A DNA stretch of 64,000 nucleotides from Hymenobacter rubidus. Lineage in GTDB: Bacteria; Bacteroidota; Bacteroidia; Cytophagales; Hymenobacteraceae. Below the pieces are notes generated by a model, which did not search any database, was not told the origin of the DNA, and saw only the letters and a list, made by a program, of their open reading frames with translations. This document shows, piece by piece, positions 51,832 through 60,597 of this stretch (position 1 is the stretch's first letter; each line of letters begins with the position of its first letter). Location: contig NZ_JAERQF010000030.1 of assembly GCF_016734815.1 (NCBI RefSeq), positions 1 to 64,000 of the forward strand, read 5' to 3'. The position numbers and the translations under genes were made by a program.

Positions 51832-52989
51832 CTAATGAGAAGCTTCGGCAGCAGCCAGCGGCAGGGCCACTTCGCCAATGACGTGGCGCTCAATCCAGCC
51901 GCCGCCCAGCACATCGTTGCCGTCGTAGAACACGGCGGCCTGGCCGGGCGTGATGGCGTGCACGGGCTCCTCGAAATAGACGCGGATTTTGCCGTCCACT
52001 TCCTCCAGAAAAGCCGGGGCGCCGTCGTGGTTGTAGCGCACTTTCACCACAGCCGGCACCAGACCGCGGCCGGCCAGGCTGGCCTCCTTGCCCATGTTGA
52101 GCTTGCCCACCACGGTGGCGGTGCTGGCCAGCTCGTCGTAGTTGCCGAGCACCACCTCGTTGGTATCGGGCCGAATTTCGAGCACGAAGGCCGGGTAGCC
52201 CAGCGCCACGCCCAGCCCCTTGCGCTGCCCGATGGTGTAGAACGGGTAGCCCTCGTGCTTGCCGATGACGCGCCCGTTTTTGGTCACGAAGTTGCCGCCG
52301 GCCACGCGCGCCTCCAGGCCCGGCACGCGGCGGCGCAGGAAGCCCCGGTAATCGTTGTCGGGGATAAAGCAGATTTCGTAGCTCTCGGGCTTGTTCACCA
52401 GCTCGGTGAAGCCGCGCCGGCGGGCCTCGTCATAAATCTCGGTTTTGCGCATGCCGCCCAGCGGGAACAACGTGCGGCTCAGGCTTTCCTGGCTCACGCC
52501 CCACAGGGCATAGCTTTGGTCTTTGTTTTCGTCGAGGCCTTTGCTGACCACAAAGCGGCCGGTTTCGGCATCTTTTCGAATGTTGGCGTAGTGGCCGGTG
52601 GCAATGTATTGGCAGCCGAGCTGGTCGGCACGGCGCAGCAGGGCGTCCCACTTGATGTGGGTGTTGCAGAGCACACAGGGGTTGGGTGTGCGGCCCGCGA
52701 GGTATTCGTCGGTGAAGTTGTCGATGACAAAATCGCCGAATTCGTCGCGAATGTCGATGATGTAGTGCGGGAAGCCGAGCGTCACGGCAATGTCGCGGGC
52801 GTCGTTGATGCTGTCGAGCGAGCAGCAGCCGGTTTCTTTTTTCGACCCGCCCGCGCTGGCGTAATCCCAGGTTTTCATGGTCATCCCGACCACTTCGTAG
52901 CCTTGCTCGTGCAGCAGCACGGCGGCCACGCTGCTGTCAATTCCGCCGCTCATGGCGACGAGGACTCTCCCTTTTACTTCGGTATTCAT
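51832..52989 (-). CDS. mnmA: tRNA-specific 2-thiouridylase
   Basis: This encodes 385 residues from an ATG at 52989. The enzyme installs sulfur at U34 of tRNAs for Lys, Glu and Gln. The PP-loop AMSGGIDSSVAAVLL is near residue 11. The first catalytic cysteine lies in TPNPCVLCNTHIKWDALL and the second in SYEICFIPDNDYRGFL. The C-terminal part is the beta-barrel domain. A TACCTTTG box at 53038-53045 lies about 50 bases upstream. The frame is open up to 53100, but that part is translated class 1 repeat. Confidence 0.95.
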   Translation of the reverse strand: MNTEVKGRVLVAMSGGIDSSVAAVLLHEQGYEVVGMTMKTWDYASAGGSKKETGCCSLDSINDARDIAVTLGFPHYIIDIRDEFGDFVIDNFTDEYLAGRTPNPCVLCNTHIKWDALLRRADQLGCQYIATGHYANIRKDAETGRFVVSKGLDENKDQSYALWGVSQESLSRTLFPLGGMRKTEIYDEARRRGFTELVNKPESYEICFIPDNDYRGFLRRRVPGLEARVAGGNFVTKNGRVIGKHEGYPFYTIGQRKGLGVALGYPAFVLEIRPDTNEVVLGNYDELASTATVVGKLNMGKEASLAGRGLVPAVVKVRYNHDGAPAFLEEVDGKIRVYFEEPVHAITPGQAAVFYDGNDVLGGGWIERHVIGEVALPLAAAEASH

Positions 52990-53037
52990 AGTGGATTGCA
53001 ATTCACCCGGAGCTTGAAAGGTTCCGGCCGGCAACTG

Positions 53038-53045
53038 CAAAGGTA
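53038..53045 (-). promoter_or_regulatory. -7 element of mnmA
   Basis: The minus strand reads TACCTTTG, a perfect TAnnTTTG match, 48 bases before the start codon. The class 1 hairpin begins 15 bases further upstream. Confidence 0.5.
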
Positions 53046-53060
53046 GGGGGTATGGAAAAG

Positions 53061-53153
53061 GTTTGTCATCCTGAGCGCAGCGAAGGACCTCATCACGCAT
53101 AAACGATGAGTCCTGACGGGAGAAGGTCCTTCGCTGCGCTCAGGATGACAAAC
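53061..53153. repeat. Class 1 palindrome with perfect 30-bp arms
   Basis: Arms at 53061-53090 and 53124-53153 are fully complementary over 30 bp. They begin GTTTGTCATCCTGAGC and end GAAGGACCT. The loop is 33 bases. The sequence matches the inner repeat of the nested pair at 39.4-39.6 kb. It lies between mnmA and the sugar transferase and could terminate the latter. Confidence 0.92.
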
Positions 53154-53164
53154 GATTCCTAAAT

Positions 53165-54586
53165 TTACTTCCCCCGCCCTTCCACAATGATTTTCAGCGT
53201 ATAGAGCAGCACCCGAAAATCCATGGCCAGGCTCATGTTTTCGATGTAGAGGATGTCGAATTTGAGCCGTTCGACCATTTGGGCTACCGTTTCGGCGTAG
53301 CCGTATTTTACCTGGCCCAGCGAGGTGAGGCCGGGCCGCACGCGGTGCAGGTGGCGGTAGTGGGGCGCAATTTTTATTATTTGGTCGATAAAAAACTGAC
53401 GCTCTGGGCGGGGCCCCACAATGCTCATGTCGCCTTTCAAAACGTTCCAGAACTGGGGCAGCTCGTCGAGGCGCACTTTGCGCATGAAGCGGCCCCACTT
53501 CGTGATGCGCGGGTCGTGGTCGGAGCTCAGGGCCGGGCCCATTTTTTCGGCGTCAATAAACATCGACCGGAACTTAATGATGCGGAACGGCAGGCCGTGG
53601 CGGCCAATTCGCTCCTGCTGGTAGAACACCGGACCGGGCGAGGACAGCTTCACCATGACGGCCGTGAACGCATACACCCAGCTGGCCAGCACCAAAAACA
53701 AGGCCGAGCCCACCACGTCAATCACCCGCTTGAGCACCACTTGCCAAATGGGCAGCAGGTCCTGCTTGATTTCGATGAGCGGCGTGCCAAACAGGTGGTT
53801 CACCTTCACGGAGCCCAGCAGCATCTGGTACAAGTCGGGCAGGATGCTGACGCGGGCCGGGGTGCCCTCCAGCAGGGTGAGAATGTCCTGAATGAGCAGG
53901 TGCTCGCTCGGCTCGATGGCAATGACAATCTGCTCGATTTTGAGGGCCCGTACCAGGGCCGGCAGGCGCTTGTAGGAGCCGCGCGCGGGGAGCTCGGCGG
54001 CCAGGTCGGGGTCAACGGTATCGCCCACGGGGGCGAACCCAACCAGGCGCAAACCCAGGTGGCGCCCGGTGCGCGCCAGTTCATGAAACGTGCTTAAGGC
54101 CAATGCATTGGAGCCCACCAGCAAGGTCGGGAAAAAGATATTCCCCCGGTACACCTGGCGCTGCACGCTGCTCACGGCAATGGTGCGCAGCACGGCCGTA
54201 ATGAGAAAATGGAGCAGGTAGTACGCGGCGAAGGTTTTGTAGTAGGCCCGGTAGTTCACCACGCCTTCGTCGTCGAGCAGCAGCGTGAAGAAGATAACAA
54301 CCGCGCCCAGCACCGAAATCTGGGCCAGGCGGAGGATTTCGCCCAGGCGCGACTTGCGGTAAATGTCCCGGTATTCACCAATCAGGGCGTAGAGCACCGT
54401 CCAGAACGAGGCAATCATCACGGCCGAGCCGGACAGGTAGAAAAGCTGGCCTTCGATGAATTTATAGCCCGTCAGCTCATTCAGCAAGTATTTGCGGACC
54501 AGAAAGAAGCACATCCAGGCCACAAGCGCCGCGCCAAAGTCGGCGGCCACGAGCTTAATGTACTGAAAGCGGCGAATGAGCGGCAA
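53165..54586 (-). CDS. Polyprenyl glycosylphosphotransferase (WcaJ-like)
   Basis: This encodes 473 residues from a TTG at 54586. Four N-terminal membrane helices, a nucleotide-binding-like middle part (LVGSNALALSTFHELA) and a fifth helix precede the catalytic C-terminal domain. That domain shows KRVIDVVGSALFLVLASWVYAFTAVMVKLSSPGPVFYQQERIG, RIIKFRSM, VRLDELPQFWNVLKGDMSIVGPRP and RPGLTSLGQV. The enzyme transfers a sugar phosphate to a polyprenyl phosphate to start exopolysaccharide synthesis. No other polysaccharide genes are adjacent. Confidence 0.92.
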   Translation of the reverse strand: MPLIRRFQYIKLVAADFGAALVAWMCFFLVRKYLLNELTGYKFIEGQLFYLSGSAVMIASFWTVLYALIGEYRDIYRKSRLGEILRLAQISVLGAVVIFFTLLLDDEGVVNYRAYYKTFAAYYLLHFLITAVLRTIAVSSVQRQVYRGNIFFPTLLVGSNALALSTFHELARTGRHLGLRLVGFAPVGDTVDPDLAAELPARGSYKRLPALVRALKIEQIVIAIEPSEHLLIQDILTLLEGTPARVSILPDLYQMLLGSVKVNHLFGTPLIEIKQDLLPIWQVVLKRVIDVVGSALFLVLASWVYAFTAVMVKLSSPGPVFYQQERIGRHGLPFRIIKFRSMFIDAEKMGPALSSDHDPRITKWGRFMRKVRLDELPQFWNVLKGDMSIVGPRPERQFFIDQIIKIAPHYRHLHRVRPGLTSLGQVKYGYAETVAQMVERLKFDILYIENMSLAMDFRVLLYTLKIIVEGRGK

Positions 54587-54638
54587 AACGTGGGGTTCGG
54601 TAGTATTTTAGCGGCTGGTCGGCAAAAACCGCGCCGGG

Positions 54639-54646
54639 CAAAGGTA
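54639..54646 (-). promoter_or_regulatory. -7 element of the sugar transferase gene
   Basis: The minus strand reads TACCTTTG, matching TAnnTTTG, about 52 bases before the start codon. Confidence 0.45.
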
Positions 54647-54715
54647 GGCGCTGAAGCCCGTTGTCGGGCTTATCGGGAACTACTGCGCCAAGTGTTGCCT
54701 GCCACTACGCGACTT

Positions 54716-55417
54716 TTGTTTTCTGATTTTAACGCTCCCTTCGTTATCACACCTTTCTCACCGCTTCAGGACACGTATCGCCACCAGGGGCAGCGGCGCG
54801 CGTTGGCGCGCGAGCTGCGCCGCCGCGGCATCCACGACGAGCGGGTGCTAACGGCCCTGGCGTCCGTGCCGCGCCACCTGTTTTTTGAGCCGGCTTTTGA
54901 GGCCCACGCCTACCAGGACAAGGCGTTTCCCATTGGCGAAGGCCAGACCATTTCGCAGCCCTACACGGTGGCTTTTCAGACCCAGCTGCTGAACGTGCAG
55001 CCCACCGACCGCGTGCTGGAGGTGGGCACTGGCTCCGGCTACCAGTGCGCGGTGCTGCTGCAGCTCACCCCGCACGTCGACAGCATCGAGTTCAACGCAG
55101 TGCTGTTTGCCCGCACGCGCCAGTTCCTGGCGGCGCTGGGCGCGGGGGGTGCGGCGCTGCATTGCGGCGATGGCTCGGTGGGCCTGCCGGCCAAGGCGCC
55201 GTTCGATGGCATTTTGGTGACGGCCGGGGCGCCCGGCCTGCCGCCGGCCCTGTTGCGGCAGCTGCGGGTGGGTGGCCGGCTGGTGATTCCGGTGGGCGAT
55301 AACCTAACCCAGCGCATGGTGCGCGTGACGCGCGAAGGGCCGGAATCTTTCATCCGCGAAGAGTTTGAGGAGTTTCGCTTCGTGCCGCTGCTGGGGGCCA
55401 GCGGCTGGCGGCAATAG
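54716..55417 (+). CDS. pcm: Protein-L-isoaspartate O-methyltransferase
   Basis: This encodes about 233 residues from a TTG at 54716; no ATG is available in frame before the family similarity begins. The enzyme methylates L-isoaspartyl residues of damaged proteins using SAM, starting their repair. It shows GIHDERVLTALASVPRHLFFEP, FPIGEGQTISQPYTVAFQTQLL and the SAM-binding VLEVGTGSGYQCAVLLQL. The open frame upstream to 54209 is antisense to the sugar transferase and is excluded. Confidence 0.9.
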   Translation: MFSDFNAPFVITPFSPLQDTYRHQGQRRALARELRRRGIHDERVLTALASVPRHLFFEPAFEAHAYQDKAFPIGEGQTISQPYTVAFQTQLLNVQPTDRVLEVGTGSGYQCAVLLQLTPHVDSIEFNAVLFARTRQFLAALGAGGAALHCGDGSVGLPAKAPFDGILVTAGAPGLPPALLRQLRVGGRLVIPVGDNLTQRMVRVTREGPESFIREEFEEFRFVPLLGASGWRQ

Positions 55418-55518
55418 CGGCGGGTTACCGAGTAGTTTAGGGGTGCCGGAACTGTGAGCGGTGCCGCTGCCTTTCCCAATAAAGTCATTGTTTTTCTGCG
55501 TTCTTTCGCCGCTGTGCT

Positions 55519-57699
55519 ATGCTAAAAAAACTACTTCCGCTTGCCTTTGCGGCCCTATCCCTTGTTAGTGGAAGCGCCTGGGCGCAGGCCCCGGTTCCGG
55601 AACCGGGGCCTGATTGGTGTGGCACCACGGCGGCACAGGAGCGCTACTTTGCCCAGCACCCGGGGGCCCGCGAGGCGCAGCGGGCGTATTACCAACAGCT
55701 CGAGGTTTTGGCGCAGGCCCAGCAGCGCGGCCCGGCTTACGTGACCGATATCACCATTCCGGTGGTGGTGCACATCATTCACGCGGGCGGCACCGACAAC
55801 ATCAGCGACGCGCAGGTGGCCACGGCCATCGACCAATTGAATCTGGATTATCAGAAGCTGAACCCGGACACGGCCGAAATTATTCCGCTCTTCCGGCCCA
55901 TCGCGGCTTCGATTGGGTTCCGGTTTCGGCTGGCCAAAAAGGACCCGAACGGCAACTGCACCACGGGCATCACCCGGCACTACCTGCCCAGCCTCGTCAA
56001 CGACGACCAGAGCGGCGCGGTGCAGGGCGTGGGCGTGTGGGACCAGGCCAAGTACCTCAACATCTGGGTGGTAAATACCATTGGCACCCCAACCAGCGGC
56101 GGCACCACCGTGGGCTACGTGACGCCGCCCAACTCCCCCAACAACCCCTACGACGGCTTTGTGGTGCGCCAGGATTATTTTGGCAACATCGGGACCAGCT
56201 CCATCAGCCGGGGCTTATTTCGGGGCGCCACGCACGAAATTGGCCACTACTTCGGCCTGTCGCACACCTGGGGCAACACCAACAGCCCTGGCTCGGGCAA
56301 CTGCAACGGCACCGATTACGTGGCCGACACGCCCGTAACGGACGGCACCTTTAGCTGCAATCTGGGGTACAGTACCTGCGGCCCGGTAGCCAACGTGCAG
56401 AATTACATGGATTATTCCAGCTGCAAGCGCATGTTCACGCAAGGCCAGCGGGCGCTGATGCGCACCGTGCTGACCTCGGCGCGCAGCGTGCTGACGTCGC
56501 AGGCCAACCTGATTGCGACCGGCACGAACGACGGCTACGTGAGCGGTACCTGTGCGCCAATAGTGGCTTTTCAGCCCTCGGCCACCGTTGTTTGCGAGGG
56601 CTCGGCCGTGACGTTCAACGACTTTTCCTATAACGCCGACCTCACGGCTCCCGGCACTGCCTACGCCTGGCAGTTTCCGGGCGGGGTGCCCAGCACCTCC
56701 AGCCAGCGCACCCCCACGGTGACGTACCCAACCGGCGGCTTGTACAATGTGACGCTCACCATCACCACAGCCGGTGGCGTCGGCACGGCCACCCGCACGG
56801 CGCTCATGCAGGTGGTGGGCGGCAACGCCGGCCTGGCAGCGCCGGTGGCCGAGTCGTTTGAAAACGCTGGCTTCCCCAACAACTACCCGGCCCCGGACCT
56901 GCGCAACTGGTCGCAGTCGTCCACCTCCTCATCGGGGGCCGCACGCTGGATGCGGGTGACCAGCGCGGCGGGAGGCTTGCAGGCCAGCGACGGCTCGGCC
57001 TGCCTGGTGGTGCGCAGCTCGTTTCTGCCTGCCGGTACCCAAACCAACCTGATTTCGCCCAACATTAACCTGAGTGCCTACACGGCTGCCAATCCACCGG
57101 CCCTGGTTTTTGACCGCGCCTACGCCCAGCGCCCGGTGGCTGTCAATGAATACCTGAGCATTCAGTACAGCAACGACTGCGGCCTGACGTGGACCAACCA
57201 GCGCAATATCTTTTCATCGGTGCTCAACACGCGCGACACGCTGCGCGTGTACGGCTACACGCCTACTTCCGCCGCTGACTGGCAGCCGCTTCAGGTGGAC
57301 ATCCCGGCCAGCTACATCAGCAGCCATTTTCAGGTCCGGTTTCGGATGGTGAGCGCCGTCGGCAACAACATTTATCTGGACAAGGTGCGCATCGTGGCGG
57401 CCACGACGCTGGCCACGCAAAGCACGCAAACTGGTTCGGCGCCACTTCATGTATTTCCTAACCCGCTGACGGCCGAAACAGTGGTACAATTTGCGCTGGA
57501 CACGGCTGGTCCGGTGGAGGTGCGCCTCACCGACCTGGTTGGGCGTTTGGTTGGCCCCGCCACGCGGGCCATGGGTCGGCAAGGCGAACAAACGCTGCCG
57601 CTGTTGGCGGGCAACGGCCCCCGCCCGGCGGCGGGCATCTACCTGGTCGAGCTTCGCACAGCCAAAGCCCGCTGGACCAGCAAAGTCGTCATTCCTTAA
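55519..57699 (+). CDS. M43 (pappalysin-like) metalloprotease with PKD and T9SS domains
   Basis: This encodes 726 residues with an N-terminal signal peptide (LLPLAFAALSLVSGSAWA). The zinc motif HEIGHYFGLSHTWG is near residue 240, with a downstream Met-turn NYMDYSSC. A PKD-like domain (VVCEGSAVTFNDFS to VTLTITTAGG) follows at about 350-435. A beta-rich domain of about 170 residues comes next. A type A T9SS sorting domain closes the protein (LHVFPNPLTAETVVQF onward). It is probably secreted and involved in protein breakdown. Confidence 0.93.
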   Translation: MLKKLLPLAFAALSLVSGSAWAQAPVPEPGPDWCGTTAAQERYFAQHPGAREAQRAYYQQLEVLAQAQQRGPAYVTDITIPVVVHIIHAGGTDNISDAQVATAIDQLNLDYQKLNPDTAEIIPLFRPIAASIGFRFRLAKKDPNGNCTTGITRHYLPSLVNDDQSGAVQGVGVWDQAKYLNIWVVNTIGTPTSGGTTVGYVTPPNSPNNPYDGFVVRQDYFGNIGTSSISRGLFRGATHEIGHYFGLSHTWGNTNSPGSGNCNGTDYVADTPVTDGTFSCNLGYSTCGPVANVQNYMDYSSCKRMFTQGQRALMRTVLTSARSVLTSQANLIATGTNDGYVSGTCAPIVAFQPSATVVCEGSAVTFNDFSYNADLTAPGTAYAWQFPGGVPSTSSQRTPTVTYPTGGLYNVTLTITTAGGVGTATRTALMQVVGGNAGLAAPVAESFENAGFPNNYPAPDLRNWSQSSTSSSGAARWMRVTSAAGGLQASDGSACLVVRSSFLPAGTQTNLISPNINLSAYTAANPPALVFDRAYAQRPVAVNEYLSIQYSNDCGLTWTNQRNIFSSVLNTRDTLRVYGYTPTSAADWQPLQVDIPASYISSHFQVRFRMVSAVGNNIYLDKVRIVAATTLATQSTQTGSAPLHVFPNPLTAETVVQFALDTAGPVEVRLTDLVGRLVGPATRAMGRQGEQTLPLLAGNGPRPAAGIYLVELRTAKARWTSKVVIP

Positions 57700-57816
57700 C
57701 CATAGCGACAAGTCCGGGCCGGTTCAGGTGGCGCACCACTGCCCTTTTCTTTCTCGAAAGCCTCGTTCTGTTTTGAACAGGGCCTTTTAATGCTGGGAGG
57801 CGCTCCGGGGCCGGCG

Positions 57817-57824
57817 TACCTTTG
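57817..57824 (+). promoter_or_regulatory. -7 element of the thioesterase gene
   Basis: The plus strand reads TACCTTTG, a perfect TAnnTTTG match, 28 bases before the start codon. Confidence 0.5.
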
Positions 57825-57852
57825 CCGCACGCTTTTACCCCTATTTTCACCG

Positions 57853-58368
57853 ATGCGCAAGCAAAAACCCGTCGCAGACTCTTTCGTCATCATGACCGAG
57901 CTGGTGTTGCCCAACGATACCAACACCCTGAACAACCTGATGGGGGGCCGCATGATGCACCTGATGGACATTGCCGCCGCCATTTCGGCCCAGAAGCACT
58001 CCAACCGCATTGTCGTCACGGCTTCGGTCGACAACGTGTCGTTTCGCGACAGCATTCGGCTGGGCAACGTGGTCACCCTTCAGGCGCAGGTAACCCGGGC
58101 GTTTAGCTCCAGCATGGAAGTGCACATCGACGTGTGGGCCGAGGACATTCCGAGCGGGACCAAGCTCAAAACCAACGAGGCTTTTTTCACCTTCGTGGCC
58201 GTCGACCAGTCCGGCCGGCCCATCGACGTGCCCGAGGCGGTGCCGGAAACCGAGGAAGAAATTCAGCTGTACGAAGGGGCGCTGCGGCGGCGCCAGCTGC
58301 GCCTGGTCCTCGCCGGCCGCATGAAGCCCGCCGAAGCGCAGGAGCTAAAGGCGTTGTTTGCCCTGTAA
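57853..58368 (+). CDS. Acyl-CoA thioesterase (hotdog fold)
   Basis: This encodes 171 residues from an ATG at 57853. The hotdog motifs typical of YciA/BACH-type thioesterases are visible: VLPNDTNTLNNLMGGRMMHLMDIAAAISAQKHS, VTASVDNVSFRDSIRLGNVVTLQAQV and the NEAFFTFVAVDQSGRP segment. These enzymes hydrolyse acyl-CoAs of medium to long chain. The protein is cytoplasmic and homo-oligomeric by family. It precedes the next gene by 55 bases on the same strand. Confidence 0.9.
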   Translation: MRKQKPVADSFVIMTELVLPNDTNTLNNLMGGRMMHLMDIAAAISAQKHSNRIVVTASVDNVSFRDSIRLGNVVTLQAQVTRAFSSSMEVHIDVWAEDIPSGTKLKTNEAFFTFVAVDQSGRPIDVPEAVPETEEEIQLYEGALRRRQLRLVLAGRMKPAEAQELKALFAL

Positions 58369-58423
58369 ACCGCTGTTACCCGCAGCCTCAAACAAGCGAA
58401 CAAGCTATAAAAAACCACCCGCC

Positions 58424-59191
58424 ATGTCCACCGAAAAGCTCGCATTCCTGCAAAACTTCTACACCGACGTGACGCTCTACATGCCCGCGGAGCCGGCGGA
58501 AGCGCCTGCCGAACCGGCAAGGGCCACCGCAGCGGCGCCAGTGGCCAAACCGCTGCCCACGCCCCCCGAAAAGCCCCAGCCGCCAGTAGCTGAGAAACCC
58601 ACGCCGCTCAGGCCCATTGAAGAGTTCAGCCGCCCGTCAATGGCTTTCAGCAAGCCTTCGGCGGGCCTGGAGCGGCTGGCTACGGCCGCCCACCACCCGG
58701 TGCCGGCGGCGAGTCCGGCGCCGGCAGCAGCCACGCCGCCGGTCAGCCCGGTGGTGCAGCCGTTGGCCGCGCCGGCAGTTCCGCCCGTGCTGCTCACGCC
58801 GTTTACGGTGATGGGCGACAACGCGCAAGGGGTTGTGCTGCTATTCCGTTTGCCCACCGAGGAGTTCCGGAAGCTGCACCGCAACGTGTTTCTCAACAAG
58901 ATGCTGCAGGCCCTGAACCTGGTCATGGCCGACGTGGTGTTGGTGAACGTAGACTCGGAGCTACCGGTGGCGCTGGTGAACCTGCGCAAAGCACTGGCCG
59001 CCACACACATCATTGCATTCGGAAAAAACCTGCTCGACACCACCATTCGCAATACCCAGATATACGAGCCGGTGCAGTTCCCCAGCCTGGGCCTCTCCTA
59101 CCTGTCTTCGGCCACGGTCGACTTAGTGGAGTATGATGTCAGCCTCAAAAAACGCCTCTGGCCCGGTTTGCAGCGCATGTTTAGGAGTTAG
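58424..59191 (+). CDS. Uncharacterised protein, possible DNA polymerase III psi-like fold
   Basis: This encodes 255 residues from an ATG at 58424. The N-terminal 130 residues are Ala/Pro-rich and probably disordered. The C-terminal 120 residues form a compact domain: VLLFRLPTEEFRK, LLQAL-type helix, DVVLVNVDSE, ATHIIAFGKNL, then a helix ending KKRLWPGLQRMF. The strand-helix order and the terminal K-x-x-LW motif resemble the HolD (psi) / uracil-DNA-glycosylase-like fold. This is a visual resemblance only. A replication role would be inference. Confidence 0.6.
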   Translation: MSTEKLAFLQNFYTDVTLYMPAEPAEAPAEPARATAAAPVAKPLPTPPEKPQPPVAEKPTPLRPIEEFSRPSMAFSKPSAGLERLATAAHHPVPAASPAPAAATPPVSPVVQPLAAPAVPPVLLTPFTVMGDNAQGVVLLFRLPTEEFRKLHRNVFLNKMLQALNLVMADVVLVNVDSELPVALVNLRKALAATHIIAFGKNLLDTTIRNTQIYEPVQFPSLGLSYLSSATVDLVEYDVSLKKRLWPGLQRMFRS

Positions 59192-59194
59192 ACC

Positions 59195-59236
59195 AAACAC
59201 AAAACGCCTGGCTTATCGGCCAGGCGTTTTGTGTTT
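59195..59236. terminator. Bidirectional terminator
   Basis: The 18-bp arms (AAACACAAAACGCCTGGC and complement) are perfect and flank a six-base loop. They follow the plus-strand gene directly and face the TlpA-like gene. Confidence 0.92.
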
Positions 59237-59237
59237 T

Positions 59238-59317
59238 TAGTTGTTGGTTGCCAGTTGTCAGTTGTTAGCCAAGATTTGTGCTGGAGCTGACAACCGACAA
59301 CTAGCAACCAACAACTA
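59238..59317. repeat. Class 2 heptamer palindrome
   Basis: The left arm has TAGTTGT, TGGTTGC, CAGTTGT and CAGTTGT. The right arm has the inverse units (CTGACAA, CCGACAA, CTAGCAA, CCAACAA). It lies in the convergent gap next to the terminator and ends just before the TlpA-like stop codon. Confidence 0.78.
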
Positions 59318-59323
59318 GATAAC

Positions 59324-60445
59324 CTATTTCAACACCTGCGCGAGCTTTGCAGCCAGCGCTTCCCCACGAAGGTTTTTGGCGATGATTTTACCCTGGGGGT
59401 CAATCAGAAACGACTGCGGAATGGCCTTCACACCGTAGGCGGCGCCAGCCACGCTGTTCCAGCCGGCCAGGTCCGACACGTGGTTCCAGGTGAGGCCGTC
59501 GGCGGCAATGGCCTTTTCCCACTTGGCTTTGTCCTGGTCCAACGACACGGAGTAGATGGTGAACCCTTTGCCCTTGTCTTTGAACTGGTTGTAAGCGCGT
59601 ACGACGTTGGGGTTTTCCTGACGGCAGGGGCCGCACCAGCTCGCCCAAAAATCAATCAGCACGTATTTGCCGCGCAGGCTGCTCAATGCCAGCGTCTTGC
59701 CTTCAGGAGTTGGCAGGTTGATTTCCGGGGCCTGGGTGCCAGGGGCGGTGGCGCGCAGGGGCTCCAGGCGGGCGGTCAGCTCCTTGGTGAAGGGAGAATT
59801 GGGGTTGGCTTTGCGCTGGATGGTGGCCACCGAATCGGCAAAGGTGAACTCTTCTTCGGGGTTGATGAAGGCGCCCACCGCAAAGCCGCCCACCACGGCC
59901 GAGGCGTTGCGCCGAATCACGCTTTTAACCTTGGCCGTGTTGCGGCCCTGAATGGTGAAGTACTCCTTCTCAATCGCCTTCATCTCATCGGTCTTCCCAG
60001 CCTGGCCAGCCTCGTTGTACCGCTTGCCCAGGTCCTCGAGCTGGCCTTTGCTGCTGGTCATCACCATCGTTAGCTGGCGCAGCACTTCCGCGTCCTTGCT
60101 GCCTTTAACGCTGTAGGTGGCGGGGAGGCTGTTGGCGTCGCCGTTCACCTGCACATGCGTTTTGTTGTCGAGCAGCAGCAACACCTGGTTGGCTTCGTCC
60201 AGCTTCAGCTGAAAAATGCCGGGGGTCAGGGCCGCCCCCTTTAGCGTAAAATTGCCCGCAGCGTCGGTTTTGGCCTGCGCTTTTTCCACGAACTGGTTTG
60301 ATGTCAGTTCCGAAAGGTGCAGCACGGTGCCCGCCGGGGCGTTTTTCAACTGGCCCGTCACTTCGTAGCCGTCGGCAGCAACGGCATTTTGGCAGGCATT
60401 GGCCATGCCCAAAACAGTAGCGGCCAGGAAAACAGACTTTATCAT
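59324..60445 (-). CDS. TlpA-like thiol:disulfide oxidoreductase with DUF4369 domain
   Basis: This encodes 373 residues from an ATG at 60445. The signal sequence ends in a lipobox (LGMANAC). A DUF4369 domain (EVTGQLKNAPAGTVLHLSEL onward) covers roughly residues 30-130. A helical linker leads to a TlpA/ResA-type thioredoxin fold with active site WASWCGPCRQENP near residue 270 and a cis-Pro in AIPQSFLIDPQG. It probably reduces disulfides in the periplasm, on substrates not known. A heptamer palindrome precedes its start. Confidence 0.92.
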   Translation of the reverse strand: MIKSVFLAATVLGMANACQNAVAADGYEVTGQLKNAPAGTVLHLSELTSNQFVEKAQAKTDAAGNFTLKGAALTPGIFQLKLDEANQVLLLLDNKTHVQVNGDANSLPATYSVKGSKDAEVLRQLTMVMTSSKGQLEDLGKRYNEAGQAGKTDEMKAIEKEYFTIQGRNTAKVKSVIRRNASAVVGGFAVGAFINPEEEFTFADSVATIQRKANPNSPFTKELTARLEPLRATAPGTQAPEINLPTPEGKTLALSSLRGKYVLIDFWASWCGPCRQENPNVVRAYNQFKDKGKGFTIYSVSLDQDKAKWEKAIAADGLTWNHVSDLAGWNSVAGAAYGVKAIPQSFLIDPQGKIIAKNLRGEALAAKLAQVLK

Positions 60446-60461
60446 AGGATGGGGCATCAAT

Positions 60462-60597
60462 TCAATGAGTAATTAGCAGTGAGCAGTTACCAATGAGCAA
60501 AAAAAGTACCGTTGTTCGCAAAACGGAGACATACTGCTTAACGCCAAACAACTGTCGGACATTGTTAATTGCTCATTGTTCATTATTAATTGTTATC
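60462..60597. repeat. Class 2 heptamer palindrome, imperfect
   Basis: The left arm reads ATGAGTA, ATTAGCA, GTGAGCA, GTTACCA, ATGAGCA. The right arm (TTGTTAA, TTGCTCA, TTGTTCA, TTATTAA) is its inverse. The loop is about 60 bases. The right arm covers the last codons and stop of gatB. Confidence 0.65.

Noticed and set aside
53001..53100. Extended N-terminus of MnmA up to 53100
   Set aside because: The added residues are translated class 1 repeat and promoter sequence; the PP-loop of MnmA is normally near the N-terminus, as with the start at 52989.
53061..53153. Class 1 hairpin treated only as a terminator
   Set aside because: It may stop transcription, but the shared core across unrelated gaps and the long arms are better explained by a repeat family; no T-run follows the stem.
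59238..59317. Heptamer repeats read as a CRISPR array
   Set aside because: Units are seven bases, degenerate and without spacers, and no cas gene is nearby.
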